44,710 nt of DNA from a virus, in IMG/VR virus record IMGVR_UViG_3300042090_000282, positions 1 to 44,710 of that record; one strand, given 5' to 3'. Positions 5,896 to 12,262 of this stretch are shown here, one piece after another. Within the stretch, counting starts at the first letter, position 1. Every line of letters starts with the position of its first letter. The notes under the pieces are model-generated. The model searched no databases and had not been told where the DNA came from. It saw only the letters and a program-made list of their open reading frames with translations. Made by a program: the position numbers and the translations under genes.

Positions 5896-6083
5896 TAGTC
5901 CGGGACTCCGCACGCATCGCAAAACTTTGAATGATCGAATTGAGCGTTGGATTCCCGGCAAACCGCCGCTATCGCTTCGACTGTTTTTTACCAAGCCTCT
6001 CGCGCCTGGGTATTGGTGTAAATGTCCACCGGCTTGCAGGCAAGCATTGCTGCTGAAAGCGCCTTGAAGTGTTTTCGTGGCAT
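5894..6083 (-). pseudogene. Small phage early gene interrupted by an in-frame TAA
   Basis: From ATG 6083 the frame encodes MPRKHFKALSAAML and continues to a TAA at 5990-5988 after 31 codons. The same frame then stays open and makes sense (KTVEAIAAVCRESNAQFD, then CDACGVPD) to a TAA at 5896-5894, which overlaps the next start as TAATG. Intact phage proteins of this type (MPRKHF..A ... VCR..N..FD...F...CG) run the full 60-odd residues, so one codon appears mutated. A sequencing error beside the A6 run, a true nonsense mutation or stop-codon read-through are the options. It is the first gene of the leftward operon. Confidence 0.6.
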
Positions 6084-6168
6084 GGTTCTTTAGCCCTATG
6101 TCAGTTGATGAAAATCTATCGAGTTGGTAGTATGATGGCTATTCACCATGATTGCAAGGGGCCATCGA
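6084..6168. promoter_or_regulatory. Divergent early control region
   Basis: An 85-bp gap between the leftward operon and the rightward regulator. On the plus strand TTGATG (6105-6110) and TAGTAT (6128-6133) are spaced 17 bp, a fair sigma70 promoter for the regulator, whose AAGGGG ribosome site follows. On the minus strand TTGCAA and CATACT are spaced 17 bp and could start the leftward operon. The two overlap, as in lambdoid immunity regions. I see no convincing repeated operator. Confidence 0.45.
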
Positions 6169-6357
6169 ATGAAAATATTGAAAGGACTGGCAAAGGCGCG
6201 CAAAGCCAAGAATCTCTCGCAACGCGCGCTCGCCAAGATTCTCAAAACCAATCAATCAAACGTCAGCCAGTGGGAAAACGGCATTACCAGGGCGTTTCCG
6301 CATACGGTGGCAAAGATCGCGCGTGCTTTACGCTGCCGGCAGTGCCAATTACTGTGA
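6169..6357 (+). CDS. Cro/CI-type helix-turn-helix regulator
   Basis: 62 residues from ATG 6169; AAGGGG lies nine bases upstream, which favours it over ATG 6148. Nearly the whole protein is one HTH_3 (lambda-repressor-like) domain: LSQRALAKILKTNQSNVSQW (about 17-36) is the helix-turn-helix, followed by the helix HTVAKIARAL. There is no dimerisation or RecA-cleavage domain, so it is Cro-like in size. It is transcribed divergently from the long leftward operon and probably represses the shared promoter region. The short C-terminus ends CRQCQLL. Confidence 0.8.
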   Translation: MKILKGLAKARKAKNLSQRALAKILKTNQSNVSQWENGITRAFPHTVAKIARALRCRQCQLL

Positions 6358-6560
6358 ATCCTTCTGACCGGCATTTCTGGCGCATCACGGCCCACGATCG
6401 TGATACGCAGCATGCGCGCTGTATTTATTGTGGGGTCATTCGCAAGCGCATCAACCAGGGAGATCGGTTCCCGTTGACGATCTATCGGCTGCTCGATGGC
6501 TGTGATGTGCGGGAGCGCCCGCGCTGCGAAGGGAGGGCGGCACCGGACTCGGCTGCATGA
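6354..6560 (+). CDS. Small hypothetical protein with one CxxC
   Basis: 68 residues from GTG 6354, overlapping the regulator stop as GTGA. It has HFWRITAHDRDTQHARCIYC, then GDRFPLTIYRLLDG, and ends Pro/Arg-rich. A single CIYC plus a later Cys51 and Cys59 might bind zinc. No family is recognised. Support is the coupling to the regulator and the plausible amino-acid pattern. Confidence 0.45.
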   Translation: MNPSDRHFWRITAHDRDTQHARCIYCGVIRKRINQGDRFPLTIYRLLDGCDVRERPRCEGRAAPDSAA

Positions 6561-6739
6561 CCGGCCGGCGCCGCGTGGGGCCAGTGACGCAAAGGGGTGT
6601 GGCTCCGCAGTGCCGTCACCCTATTCAAATGCGCCACTATTGTCAAAAAACGACTATTGCATTATGGGGATCTGGGGGTGTACAACGTAAAAACCCCGCT
6701 CAGGCGAAACCACCTGGCGGGGTCGATTCAGTGCTGTGA
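6557..6739 (+). CDS. Doubtful small frame after the regulator operon
   Basis: 60 residues from ATG 6557, which overlaps the previous stop (ATGA). The product is Arg/Gly/Pro/Gln-rich without any domain, and its 3' half runs through the leftward terminator hairpin 6689-6723. The overlap start is the only argument for it. I think the region is more likely non-coding. Confidence 0.18.
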   Translation: MTGRRRVGPVTQRGVAPQCRHPIQMRHYCQKTTIALWGSGGVQRKNPAQAKPPGGVDSVL

Positions 6740-6770
6740 GGGCAGCGAAGTGAACCGGGCTTGTCGCCTA
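6688..6770 (-). ncRNA. Candidate leftward small RNA (about 80 nt), OOP-like position
   Basis: No leftward gene is convincing here, yet the minus strand has a sigma70-like promoter (6777-6806) followed about 80 nt later by a strong intrinsic terminator (6689-6723). The implied transcript starts near 6770 and ends in the T-run at 6689-6693. This is the size and position of lambda OOP-type RNAs: short, leftward, just past the rightward regulator gene. It would be antisense to any rightward message crossing 6688-6770. Existence is inferred from signals only. Confidence 0.5.
6689..6723 (-). terminator. Leftward intrinsic terminator
   Basis: The stem pairs ACCCCGC (6693-6699) with GCGGGGT (6717-6723) and continues past a single bulged T with CAGG/CCTG (11 bp in all), around an 8-nt loop. 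On the minus strand five T follow directly. No T-run follows on the plus strand. Confidence 0.8.
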
Positions 6771-7018
6771 GCGCGAATCATAGTCCACCACCGACCTCCC
6801 ACACAACTCGGCTACTGCTGGCGGCTAAAGCTGGGCGGCAGTGGCTTAAACCGGAACCAGAGGCCCTGAACATCCGGCGCGCAGCGTATAGCATGGGAGC
6901 GCGACAAGGGGCGGCAGCGATGCCGAATGAAGCATGCAGCGGCTTGGCTCCATATGGGCTAGACATACGATCCCGAAGGGGGTCCGTGCGTCTTTCACCA
7001 CTGGGCTAGGGGTTATCG
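6771..7018. other. Gene-free stretch before the 7019 gene
   Basis: I see no supported protein-coding gene. A leftward 62-codon frame (6778-6966) has a composition like translated non-coding DNA. On the plus strand TGGGCTAG occurs twice (6955-6962 and 7002-7009), each preceded by a CC..(A/C)T-like context, 47 bp apart. The second copy provides the AGGGG ribosome site of the next gene. This may be untranslated leader or regulatory sequence. Confidence 0.4.
6777..6806 (-). promoter_or_regulatory. Leftward sigma70-like promoter for the candidate small RNA
   Basis: On the minus strand, -35 TTGTGT (6806-6801), an 18-bp spacer and -10 TATGAT (6782-6777). The -10 matches consensus at 5 of 6 positions. 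The predicted start near 6770 has no leftward gene after it, only the terminator. Confidence 0.45.
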
Positions 7019-7234
7019 ATGCTGGAAGACAAGACTAAGATCAGAGCCAAACCGAGGACGCATTTGCAGATCGTCACGGCGCTTCTTGACTGGTACGAGA
7101 TTCATAAACCGGATCGGGAAAAGCGCGTTCAGGTCTGCATCCCGCCTCAGCATCTGGCCAAGTTCGCCAAGCTCAACGAAGATGAAGGTGTGTGGGATTA
7201 TCGAGGCTGGAAACTCATCAACACATTCAGGTAG
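7019..7234 (+). CDS. Small hypothetical early protein
   Basis: 71 residues, ATG 7019, with AGGGG seven bases upstream. It is charged and soluble: HLQIVTALLDWYEIHKPDRE, then RVQVCIPPQHLAKFAKL and GVWDYRGWKLI. No family is recognised. It is first in a short rightward group followed by a membrane microprotein and a helix-turn-helix protein. Confidence 0.55.
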   Translation: MLEDKTKIRAKPRTHLQIVTALLDWYEIHKPDREKRVQVCIPPQHLAKFAKLNEDEGVWDYRGWKLINTFR

Positions 7235-7243
7235 AATCGGCGC

Positions 7244-7345
7244 ATGGTCTTCTGGTACGTCATGCTCGCGTCCCTTGTGATCGGCCTTGGCTGGTGGGGC
7301 ATCGAGAAGTGCGCGCCCTTCCTGGATGATGACGAGGACGACTGA
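7244..7345 (+). CDS. 33-residue single-pass membrane microprotein
   Basis: ATG 7244 to TGA 7343-7345. The product opens MVFWYVMLASLVIGLGWWG (one transmembrane helix) and ends in the acidic tail FLDDDEDD. The stop overlaps the next gene's start (TGATG), and AGGTAG lies upstream. The hydrophobic helix, acidic tail and exact coupling make it credible despite its size. An early membrane effector is possible, but function is unknown. Confidence 0.55.
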   Translation: MVFWYVMLASLVIGLGWWGIEKCAPFLDDDEDD

Positions 7346-8013
7346 TGGCGAAAAACATGGTGCAACTGGAGATCGTTCGCCGCTTGAGCCACGGATTGAC
7401 CCAGGTGGACTTAGCCAAAGAGCTAGGAATCGCCAAAAATACCCTGCACATGCTGTTGCATGGCACCCGCAAGGCAGGCCCCGGTATTCTCAAGAAGCTC
7501 GGAATTCAACGCAAGCTTGAGTATTCCTACATCGGCACACCACCCGAGGATGTGCGCAAATCCTCAAAAGTGCCGCGGCCGGCGCCTATTGAAGCCAAAA
7601 AGCCGATTCTCCAGAAATCAGCGCCCACGGCCATAGAGACACCGAAACTCACCGTCGAGCGCATTCACATCGCTATGCGCTATGGCCTGAATCCGTCCAA
7701 ATCGTGGGAAACATTCATCGCTGCCTACGTGGCTGAGGAATGGCCTAGTTTCGATGAGGGATGGCTCGCGTTCTGTGAACACAACGGATCGGCACCACCC
7801 AGCATCGAGGCCGAATCACCGTTCGCACCTGGCGAACTGTACTCACACCTCAAGGCAGTCAAGCGCCCTCCCGATCATCGCGGAATGGCTGGAATTCAAA
7901 CACCTAACGGCACATTCACTATGGGCTTCCAGCCACCTACAACCGATCCAGTCCCAGAAGTATCCCTGCACGCTATGAGCGCAGCAGAAGCTAAGTTCAG
8001 AGCGAATGGTTAG
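7345..8013 (+). CDS. Helix-turn-helix protein with unknown C-terminal domain
   Basis: 222 residues, ATG 7345 (TGATG overlap). Residues 18-40 (LTQVDLAKELGIAKNTLHML) form a helix-turn-helix of the Cro/Fis-like type, followed by GTRKAGPGILKKLGI. After a Pro/Lys linker (about 70-100) comes a second domain (RIHIAMRYGLNPSKSWETF, EEWPSFDEGWLAF), then a Pro-rich tail. The N-terminus implies DNA binding, so a regulator or replication-associated protein is possible. The stop overlaps the convergent HNH gene by 4 bp. Confidence 0.6.
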   Translation: MAKNMVQLEIVRRLSHGLTQVDLAKELGIAKNTLHMLLHGTRKAGPGILKKLGIQRKLEYSYIGTPPEDVRKSSKVPRPAPIEAKKPILQKSAPTAIETPKLTVERIHIAMRYGLNPSKSWETFIAAYVAEEWPSFDEGWLAFCEHNGSAPPSIEAESPFAPGELYSHLKAVKRPPDHRGMAGIQTPNGTFTMGFQPPTTDPVPEVSLHAMSAAEAKFRANG

Positions 8014-8510
8014 GGGATCGTTGTGAATGGCAATCGTCGCTTGCGTCCCGGCCCGCCACCACGTTGTAGGTATTTTATAAGGCTTTGCAGCTTCGCCACC
8101 GAATCATCCATTTGCCCAAGCGCAGTGTTGCATCGGTGACAGAGCCAACCGCGAAACAACCCGGTTACGTGGTTATGATCGTAATGGAGCGAGCGGCGCG
8201 CGCAGTTCGGCTCACCACACGAATCACATCGATCAGGCCGCATTCGTCCCGCCGCGCCTTCCCTCAGCCGCCGCGTGTACTCTATCCCTGATCGCCTAAT
8301 ACACCCCTTGCATCGCGCATTGTGTCCTAACCGACACTTCGCATGAACACTGAATTGATCCAGCGGTTTAATCTCCTTGCATCGACTGCATCTTTTTGAG
8401 TGGGGAGCGCCTTCATTGATGAATTTCAAAGCGTTTCTGGCTTTGCGCGATGGAATGAGATCAATGCGGCGCGATAAGAGTTCATTGGCGATTGAGTTTG
8501 CGTCGGGCAT
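8010..8510 (-). CDS. Endonuclease VII-like HNH endonuclease
   Basis: 166 residues. ATG 8510 is chosen because GGAGGT lies seven bases upstream; a longer start at 8525 would include that site. A first Cys4 cluster (CSRCKEIKPLDQF at 41-53, with Cys67 and Cys70) precedes the catalytic domain: CDSCGEPNC, then HYDHNHVTGLFRGWLCHRCN (about 109-128), with zinc ligands Cys95/98/124/127 and the His-Asp-His core. This is the recombination endonuclease VII / HNH pattern with all residues present. The gene points against its neighbours and ends convergently on the 7345 gene. It could be a Holliday-junction resolvase or a freestanding homing endonuclease; isolation and orientation favour the latter. Confidence 0.85.
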   Translation of the reverse strand: MPDANSIANELLSRRIDLIPSRKARNALKFINEGAPHSKRCSRCKEIKPLDQFSVHAKCRLGHNARCKGCIRRSGIEYTRRLREGAAGRMRPDRCDSCGEPNCARRSLHYDHNHVTGLFRGWLCHRCNTALGQMDDSVAKLQSLIKYLQRGGGPGRKRRLPFTTIP

Positions 8511-8644
8511 GCGGTGAACCTCCATTTACGCGGCCAAGTGCGCGCAACAACCACCTGCGCTGCACAATCGATTTGATTGCTCCACGTGGAACGTTAGCAC
8601 GATTAAAACCACATGTCTTGCTAAATATTAAGCCAAGTCGTTGA

Positions 8645-8672
8645 TTGATAACGAATGAGCGTTTGACATAAT
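8645..8672 (+). promoter_or_regulatory. Candidate rightward promoter
   Basis: -35 TTGATA (5/6 to consensus), 16-bp spacer, -10 CATAAT (5/6) in an AT-rich island. It is the best sigma70-like site upstream of the late genes, about 330 bp before the first. Confidence 0.5.
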
Positions 8673-8944
8673 GTTTATTATGCGCACTTCGCGTACCTTC
8701 GACTCGCTTCCGTAAGCATGCTTTCCCACGCCGAACCATCCTAATCAGACCATCCAGCGATCGAGCCGGCGGCCCCGGTAAGCATGCTTTGGCGCGCGCC
8801 CCCTTCACCCCTTTTCCCACAGATCAATCCCCACGTCCCTCCTATTTCCCATATTTTTTTCCGCTAATTCCCGCCAATCACCAAAAGTGTTTTCCCGTGT
8901 TTTCCGATCATTCGGGGCCTTGGCTGGTCGATTTGCGATTTCAT

Positions 8945-8973
8945 TTGCTTGTTACAAAAACCGTGCTAATAAT
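8945..8973 (+). promoter_or_regulatory. Candidate promoter proximal to the late operon
   Basis: -35 TTGCTT, 17-bp spacer, -10 AATAAT (5/6), starting about 20 bp before a GGGGG ribosome site and the ATG at 9001. The -35 is weak, so an activator may be needed. Confidence 0.4.
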
Positions 8974-9000
8974 TCAAACAGGGCACTTCCTGGGGGATTG

Positions 9001-9351
9001 ATGCAAACCGCTAAGTTCCGTGCTGAGATCGAGGCCGTCTTGGGGACCAAGATTTTCCAGTTGCCGAAGGATCAGGCGCTGATGCAGGCGGCTGTGGAGA
9101 CGATGGACGCGAGGGCAGAGCGGGACCGGATGAAGCTGTTGCTGGAGGCTGTCCGCGGGGAGATTCGGACCCTGGCGGCTTTGCAGATGCGCCAGCGCGG
9201 CACCAACCGGCTCGTTCTGACCCAGAAGGAGTTGAACGAGTTGGGGGAATTCGAGGTCCATGTGGAGACCCCGGAGCCGGGGATCAGGATCTACGAGCTT
9301 CGGGCCAAGCACTCAGAGCCGGAGAAGTCGAAAATCGTGGGAGTTAACTGA
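9001..9351 (+). CDS. Hypothetical protein, first late gene
   Basis: 116 residues from ATG 9001, preceded by a GGGGG ribosome site; the frame is open further upstream into the promoter region, but that part is not coding-like. It is mostly helical and charged (AVETMDARAERDRMKLLLE) with a short beta-rich end (ELGEFEVHVETPEPGIRIYE). No family is recognised. It opens the operon leading to terminase. Confidence 0.55.
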   Translation: MQTAKFRAEIEAVLGTKIFQLPKDQALMQAAVETMDARAERDRMKLLLEAVRGEIRTLAALQMRQRGTNRLVLTQKELNELGEFEVHVETPEPGIRIYELRAKHSEPEKSKIVGVN

Positions 9352-9352
9352 C

Positions 9353-9514
9353 ATGCCGTGGAAACCTAGCGACGCTCACTCGAAGACCAAGAAGGCCAAT
9401 TCACCGAAGAAGCAACGGCAGTGGCGAGATATCGCCAATTCCGCACGCGAGCGCGGGTTGTCGGATGCCGAAGCGATCAAAGAGGCGAACGGCGTGATTC
9501 GTAAACGCAAGTGA
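9353..9514 (+). CDS. Small basic conserved phage protein
   Basis: 53 residues from ATG 9353, one base after the previous stop. The pattern MPWKPSDAHSKTKKANSPKK, then QRQWRDIANSARERG and DAEAIKEANGVIRKRK, is familiar from many phages just upstream of terminase. It is highly basic with one helical hairpin, superficially like ChaB-type proteins but without that motif. Function is unknown. The stop overlaps the next start as GTGA. Confidence 0.65.
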   Translation: MPWKPSDAHSKTKKANSPKKQRQWRDIANSARERGLSDAEAIKEANGVIRKRK

Positions 9515-9690
9515 GCCGCCGCTCCGATCGCTGGAATCTTCCCTGCAAGCTGCGGCCGAAAGAATTTCAGAACTCGCTCGCTGAACTTGATCTTCTGGCT
9601 GCTGGCTACAAGGCAGGCGGTGCGCGTAAGAGCGCCAATCAAGCCCGCGCGCAGATGGATCGTAAATACCTACCCAGGAGAGACTTATGA
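9511..9690 (+). CDS. Small basic hypothetical protein
   Basis: 59 residues from GTG 9511 (GTGA overlap upstream, ATGA overlap downstream). The sequence is helical and basic (RPKEFQNSLAELDLLAAGYK, then ARAQMDRKYLPRRDL). It is bracketed by exact stop/start overlaps, which is strong evidence for translation. No family is recognised. Confidence 0.55.
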   Translation: MSRRSDRWNLPCKLRPKEFQNSLAELDLLAAGYKAGGARKSANQARAQMDRKYLPRRDL

Positions 9691-10166
9691 GCACCGCTGC
9701 CGAGATTCTTGCCGCGCAACTGGAGTACGAAGTGGCTGAAGCGAAGCTTGCCCTGTTTCGCGATGGGCAACTCGATGCCGATGTTCTCGAAGACATGATG
9801 GAGCGCGTTGTCGCCCGCTGGTGGCTCAAGAAGATGCCGGGGAAAGTGCCGCCGCAAAAAGCCACCGACCGGGAATTGACGGATCGGGTCGCGAATCGCA
9901 TGCACCACCTGGGACGCTGCGTGATGCTGATGATCGATCGCTCCGGGCCGATTGAAGCGAACGCGCTGCAAGTGTCTGTTCTTGGCCTGTCCGCGGAATT
10001 GAATGCGCTGTGGGGACTGTTGATCGAGCTTGGCCTGATCACCCAGGAAGGGCGCCAGGACTATATGGATGCCGGCGTTGCCAATACCGTCGAGCGCGTC
10101 AATAAATATTCGCAGGCAGTGGTGCCGGCGAAGGATATCCCCCGTGGACGACGAAACGAGAATTGA
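9687..10166 (+). CDS. Hypothetical protein preceding terS
   Basis: 159 residues, ATG 9687, with AGGAG about seven bases upstream. It is all-helical: ILAAQLEYEVAEAKLALF, then DMMERVVARWWLKKMPG and ALWGLLIELGLITQEGR. The C-terminus VVPAKDIPRGR overlaps the terS start. No catalytic motif is seen. Position suggests a packaging accessory or late regulatory role, without direct evidence. Confidence 0.55.
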   Translation: MSTAAEILAAQLEYEVAEAKLALFRDGQLDADVLEDMMERVVARWWLKKMPGKVPPQKATDRELTDRVANRMHHLGRCVMLMIDRSGPIEANALQVSVLGLSAELNALWGLLIELGLITQEGRQDYMDAGVANTVERVNKYSQAVVPAKDIPRGRRNEN

Positions 10167-10767
10167 CCCGGCAACCGGCAAGAAGCGCCTTGGCAGGCCG
10201 CCCAAGACTTTCGCACAGCGCGCCATCGATGCCGCCGCGAAAAAGATGGAGCGGCAGGAACGCAAGGCCGCCCAAGATCAAGAGAAACGCGAAGAACAAA
10301 CCAAAAGCGCGTTCTATTACCTTACTCCGCAGGAACTTCGCTTTGTGCAGTCTAAAGCGGAAGGCAAGACAGACGAAGAATCTATACGCATTGCGGGTTA
10401 TCGCGGTGCTGGCGGCAGGGCGCGAGTGCGCGCCCACCGAATTATGCAACGCCCTGTGGTGCGCGCTGCTTTGTATGAATTGCTTTCTCGTTCCTGGGAT
10501 GAGGCGAAAATCTCCGTCACCCAAGTGCTGAAGGAAACCGCATTTCTCGCTTTTATGCCGCCTGACATGCTCGAAGGCAAGCCGACCTGGGGGCTGAAAA
10601 AAGAAGCCCTCAAAATGCTCGGTGACTACCAGAAGCTATTCGAGCGCGCCGCACCGCAGGCAGGGCCGCGCTCGATCGTGCAGTTGATCGTGCAGGCCGG
10701 CGCCAAGGTGACGGTGCCGGCGACCATCGAACAAGAAAAGGCGCCGCTCCTTGGCAATGGAAGTTGA
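10144..10767 (+). CDS. terS: Terminase small subunit
   Basis: 207 residues from GTG 10144 with AAGGA upstream; a longer frame from 10069 would overlap the preceding gene heavily. The N-terminus carries KKRLGRPPK, an AT-hook-like minor-groove motif, then a long charged coil (KKMERQERKAAQDQEKREEQ). The core LTPQELRFVQSKAEGKTDEE, AGYRGAGGRARVRAHR and RPVVRAALYELL is the helix-turn-helix pattern of Terminase_2-type small subunits (recognition of the packaging site). It is followed immediately by terL. The C-terminal third is probably the oligomerisation/TerL-contact region. Confidence 0.8.
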   Translation: MDDETRIDPATGKKRLGRPPKTFAQRAIDAAAKKMERQERKAAQDQEKREEQTKSAFYYLTPQELRFVQSKAEGKTDEESIRIAGYRGAGGRARVRAHRIMQRPVVRAALYELLSRSWDEAKISVTQVLKETAFLAFMPPDMLEGKPTWGLKKEALKMLGDYQKLFERAAPQAGPRSIVQLIVQAGAKVTVPATIEQEKAPLLGNGS

Positions 10768-12262
10768 ACAAGCCGATGAAGCTGAAGCCATCGCTCGCTT
10801 CCAGTTATGGCAAAAAGAGCCGGTTCAGTTCGTTCGCGATAATTTTGGGGTAGAACCCGATCCCTGGCAGGCCATGGTGCTCAACTGGGTCAGAGATGGC
10901 GATCGGCGTGTTGCCATGCAAGCCTGCAAAGGCCCCGGAAAAACCTGTGTCCTCGCCTGGATCATCTGGTGGTTCATGCTCTTTGAGAACGCCAATATCG
11001 CGGCAATCTCGAATTCCGGGGCAAACGCCCGAAACAACCTGTGGAAAGAGCTTGCCCTGTGGCGCGACAAATCGGTGTGGATCAAGCAGACTTACGTGAT
11101 GACGGCAACACGCATTTACGTGCCGTCGATCACCGACCTTGAACCTGAGTTGAACCGCGATTATGAGCGTACTTGGTACTGCGAAATGCGCACGTGGTCG
11201 AAGACCGCAGACGACGCCGCTGTTGCGCAAACCATCCAGGGACTGCACGCCAACAACGTCATGGTCATTCTTGATGAAAGTGGCGGAATGCCCGATGGCA
11301 TCATGGTCGCTGCCGAAGGCGTGCTCGCTAATGCCGTCCCCGGCGATGGCAAGCGCGCCCATATCGTGCAGGCTGGTAATCCGACTGCCCTCAAGGGACC
11401 TCTGTATCGCGCGGCGACCTCGGAACGCGCGCTGTGGAAGGTGGTTGAGATCACGGGCGATCCTGATGATCCTCTGCGCACGCCTCGGCTGTCTCTAACG
11501 TGGTGCCAGGAACAAATTCGTACCCATGGCCGGGAACACCCCTGGGTGCTGGTCAACATCATGGGCAAGTTCCCGCCCGCGAGTTTCAACGCGCTCATTG
11601 GCCCCGATGAGGTGTCGGCGGCGATCGGCCGGCACTTGGTACTATCCTCGTTCAACCGGGCCGCCAAGGTCATTGGCGTCGATGTGGCGCGCTACGGGGA
11701 CGATGCCACGGTAATATGGCCACGGCAGGGCCTTGCCGCTTTTGAGCCGGTGATGATGCGCAACGCTCACCCGGACGATGTGGCGGGAAGAATCGCGGTT
11801 CTCATGGAGGAATGGAAAGCAGATGCCGTTATGGTGGACGCAACCGGCGGATTTGGGGATGGCGTGGTTGATTCGCTTGCACGCATCGGAATCTCCGCAA
11901 TTCGAGTGCAATTTGCTGGGAAGCCAATCGAGCCCAAGTTCTACAACAAGCGCTCGGAAATTCTCTGGAAACTCTGCGAATGGATTAAAAACGGCGGCGC
12001 CATCGCGCCGGGGCAGTGGGCGCAGGAAGTCCAGGCCGAACTCACCGTCACCGAATACACCTTCCGCGGCGATAAAATCCTGATCGAAGACAAGGATTTC
12101 ATCAAGGCCAAGCTCGGCCACTCCCCCGACCATTCCGATGCCCTCGCCTGCACCTTCGCTTTCCCCGTGGCACCCAGGGACAGCGACCCACTTGCGGGAA
12201 TCGGGGGCGCGGGAGATTATAGTCACGCCAAGACCGATTACGATCCTTTGCAGAGGGCATGA
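10757..12262 (+). CDS. terL: Terminase large subunit (ATPase/nuclease)
   Basis: 501 residues from ATG 10757. The packaging ATPase has its Walker A at ACKGPGKT (about 56-63) and Walker B at NVMVILDESGG (about 167-177, catalytic Glu in DES). The C-terminal RNase H-fold nuclease has acidic residues in VIGVDVARYGDD (Asp309), VMVDATGG (Asp361) and SPDHSDALA (about 457-463). Full length with all catalytic residues present. It cuts concatemeric DNA and pumps it through the portal, guided by TerS. It overlaps terS by 11 bp. Confidence 0.95.
   Translation: MEVEQADEAEAIARFQLWQKEPVQFVRDNFGVEPDPWQAMVLNWVRDGDRRVAMQACKGPGKTCVLAWIIWWFMLFENANIAAISNSGANARNNLWKELALWRDKSVWIKQTYVMTATRIYVPSITDLEPELNRDYERTWYCEMRTWSKTADDAAVAQTIQGLHANNVMVILDESGGMPDGIMVAAEGVLANAVPGDGKRAHIVQAGNPTALKGPLYRAATSERALWKVVEITGDPDDPLRTPRLSLTWCQEQIRTHGREHPWVLVNIMGKFPPASFNALIGPDEVSAAIGRHLVLSSFNRAAKVIGVDVARYGDDATVIWPRQGLAAFEPVMMRNAHPDDVAGRIAVLMEEWKADAVMVDATGGFGDGVVDSLARIGISAIRVQFAGKPIEPKFYNKRSEILWKLCEWIKNGGAIAPGQWAQEVQAELTVTEYTFRGDKILIEDKDFIKAKLGHSPDHSDALACTFAFPVAPRDSDPLAGIGGAGDYSHAKTDYDPLQRA

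Larger units (their letters stand above)
8511..9000. other. Gene-free control region ahead of the late operon
   Basis: 490 bp without a credible gene. It holds two exact copies of GTAAGCATGCTTT (8712-8724, 8778-8790), each containing the palindrome AAGCATGCTT, spaced 66 bp. The palindrome TCCACGTGGA lies near 8580. From 8810 to 8905 there is a pyrimidine-rich, partly AT-rich stretch with TTTCCC-type words repeated five times, including adjacent 10-mers GTGTTTTCCC and GTGTTTTCCG at 8887-8906. Candidate promoters sit at 8645 and 8945. Origin, pac site or regulator-binding cluster are all possible. Nothing resolves which. Confidence 0.5.

Noticed and set aside
6778-6966. Leftward 62-codon frame in the immunity-like region
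   Set aside because: No ribosome site and an Ala/Ser/Arg/Pro composition typical of translated GC-rich non-coding DNA. Its end coincides with the promoter of the candidate small RNA.
6940-7018. tRNA-like look of the stretch before the 7019 gene (D-arm-like GCCCAGTGGT on the minus strand)
   Set aside because: I could not close an acceptor stem, D-stem or T-arm, and no TTCGA loop lies at the right distance.
8482-8820. Leftward frame upstream of the HNH gene
   Set aside because: It lacks a ribosome site, is strongly basic without domains and runs across the paired palindromes and promoter-like sequences.
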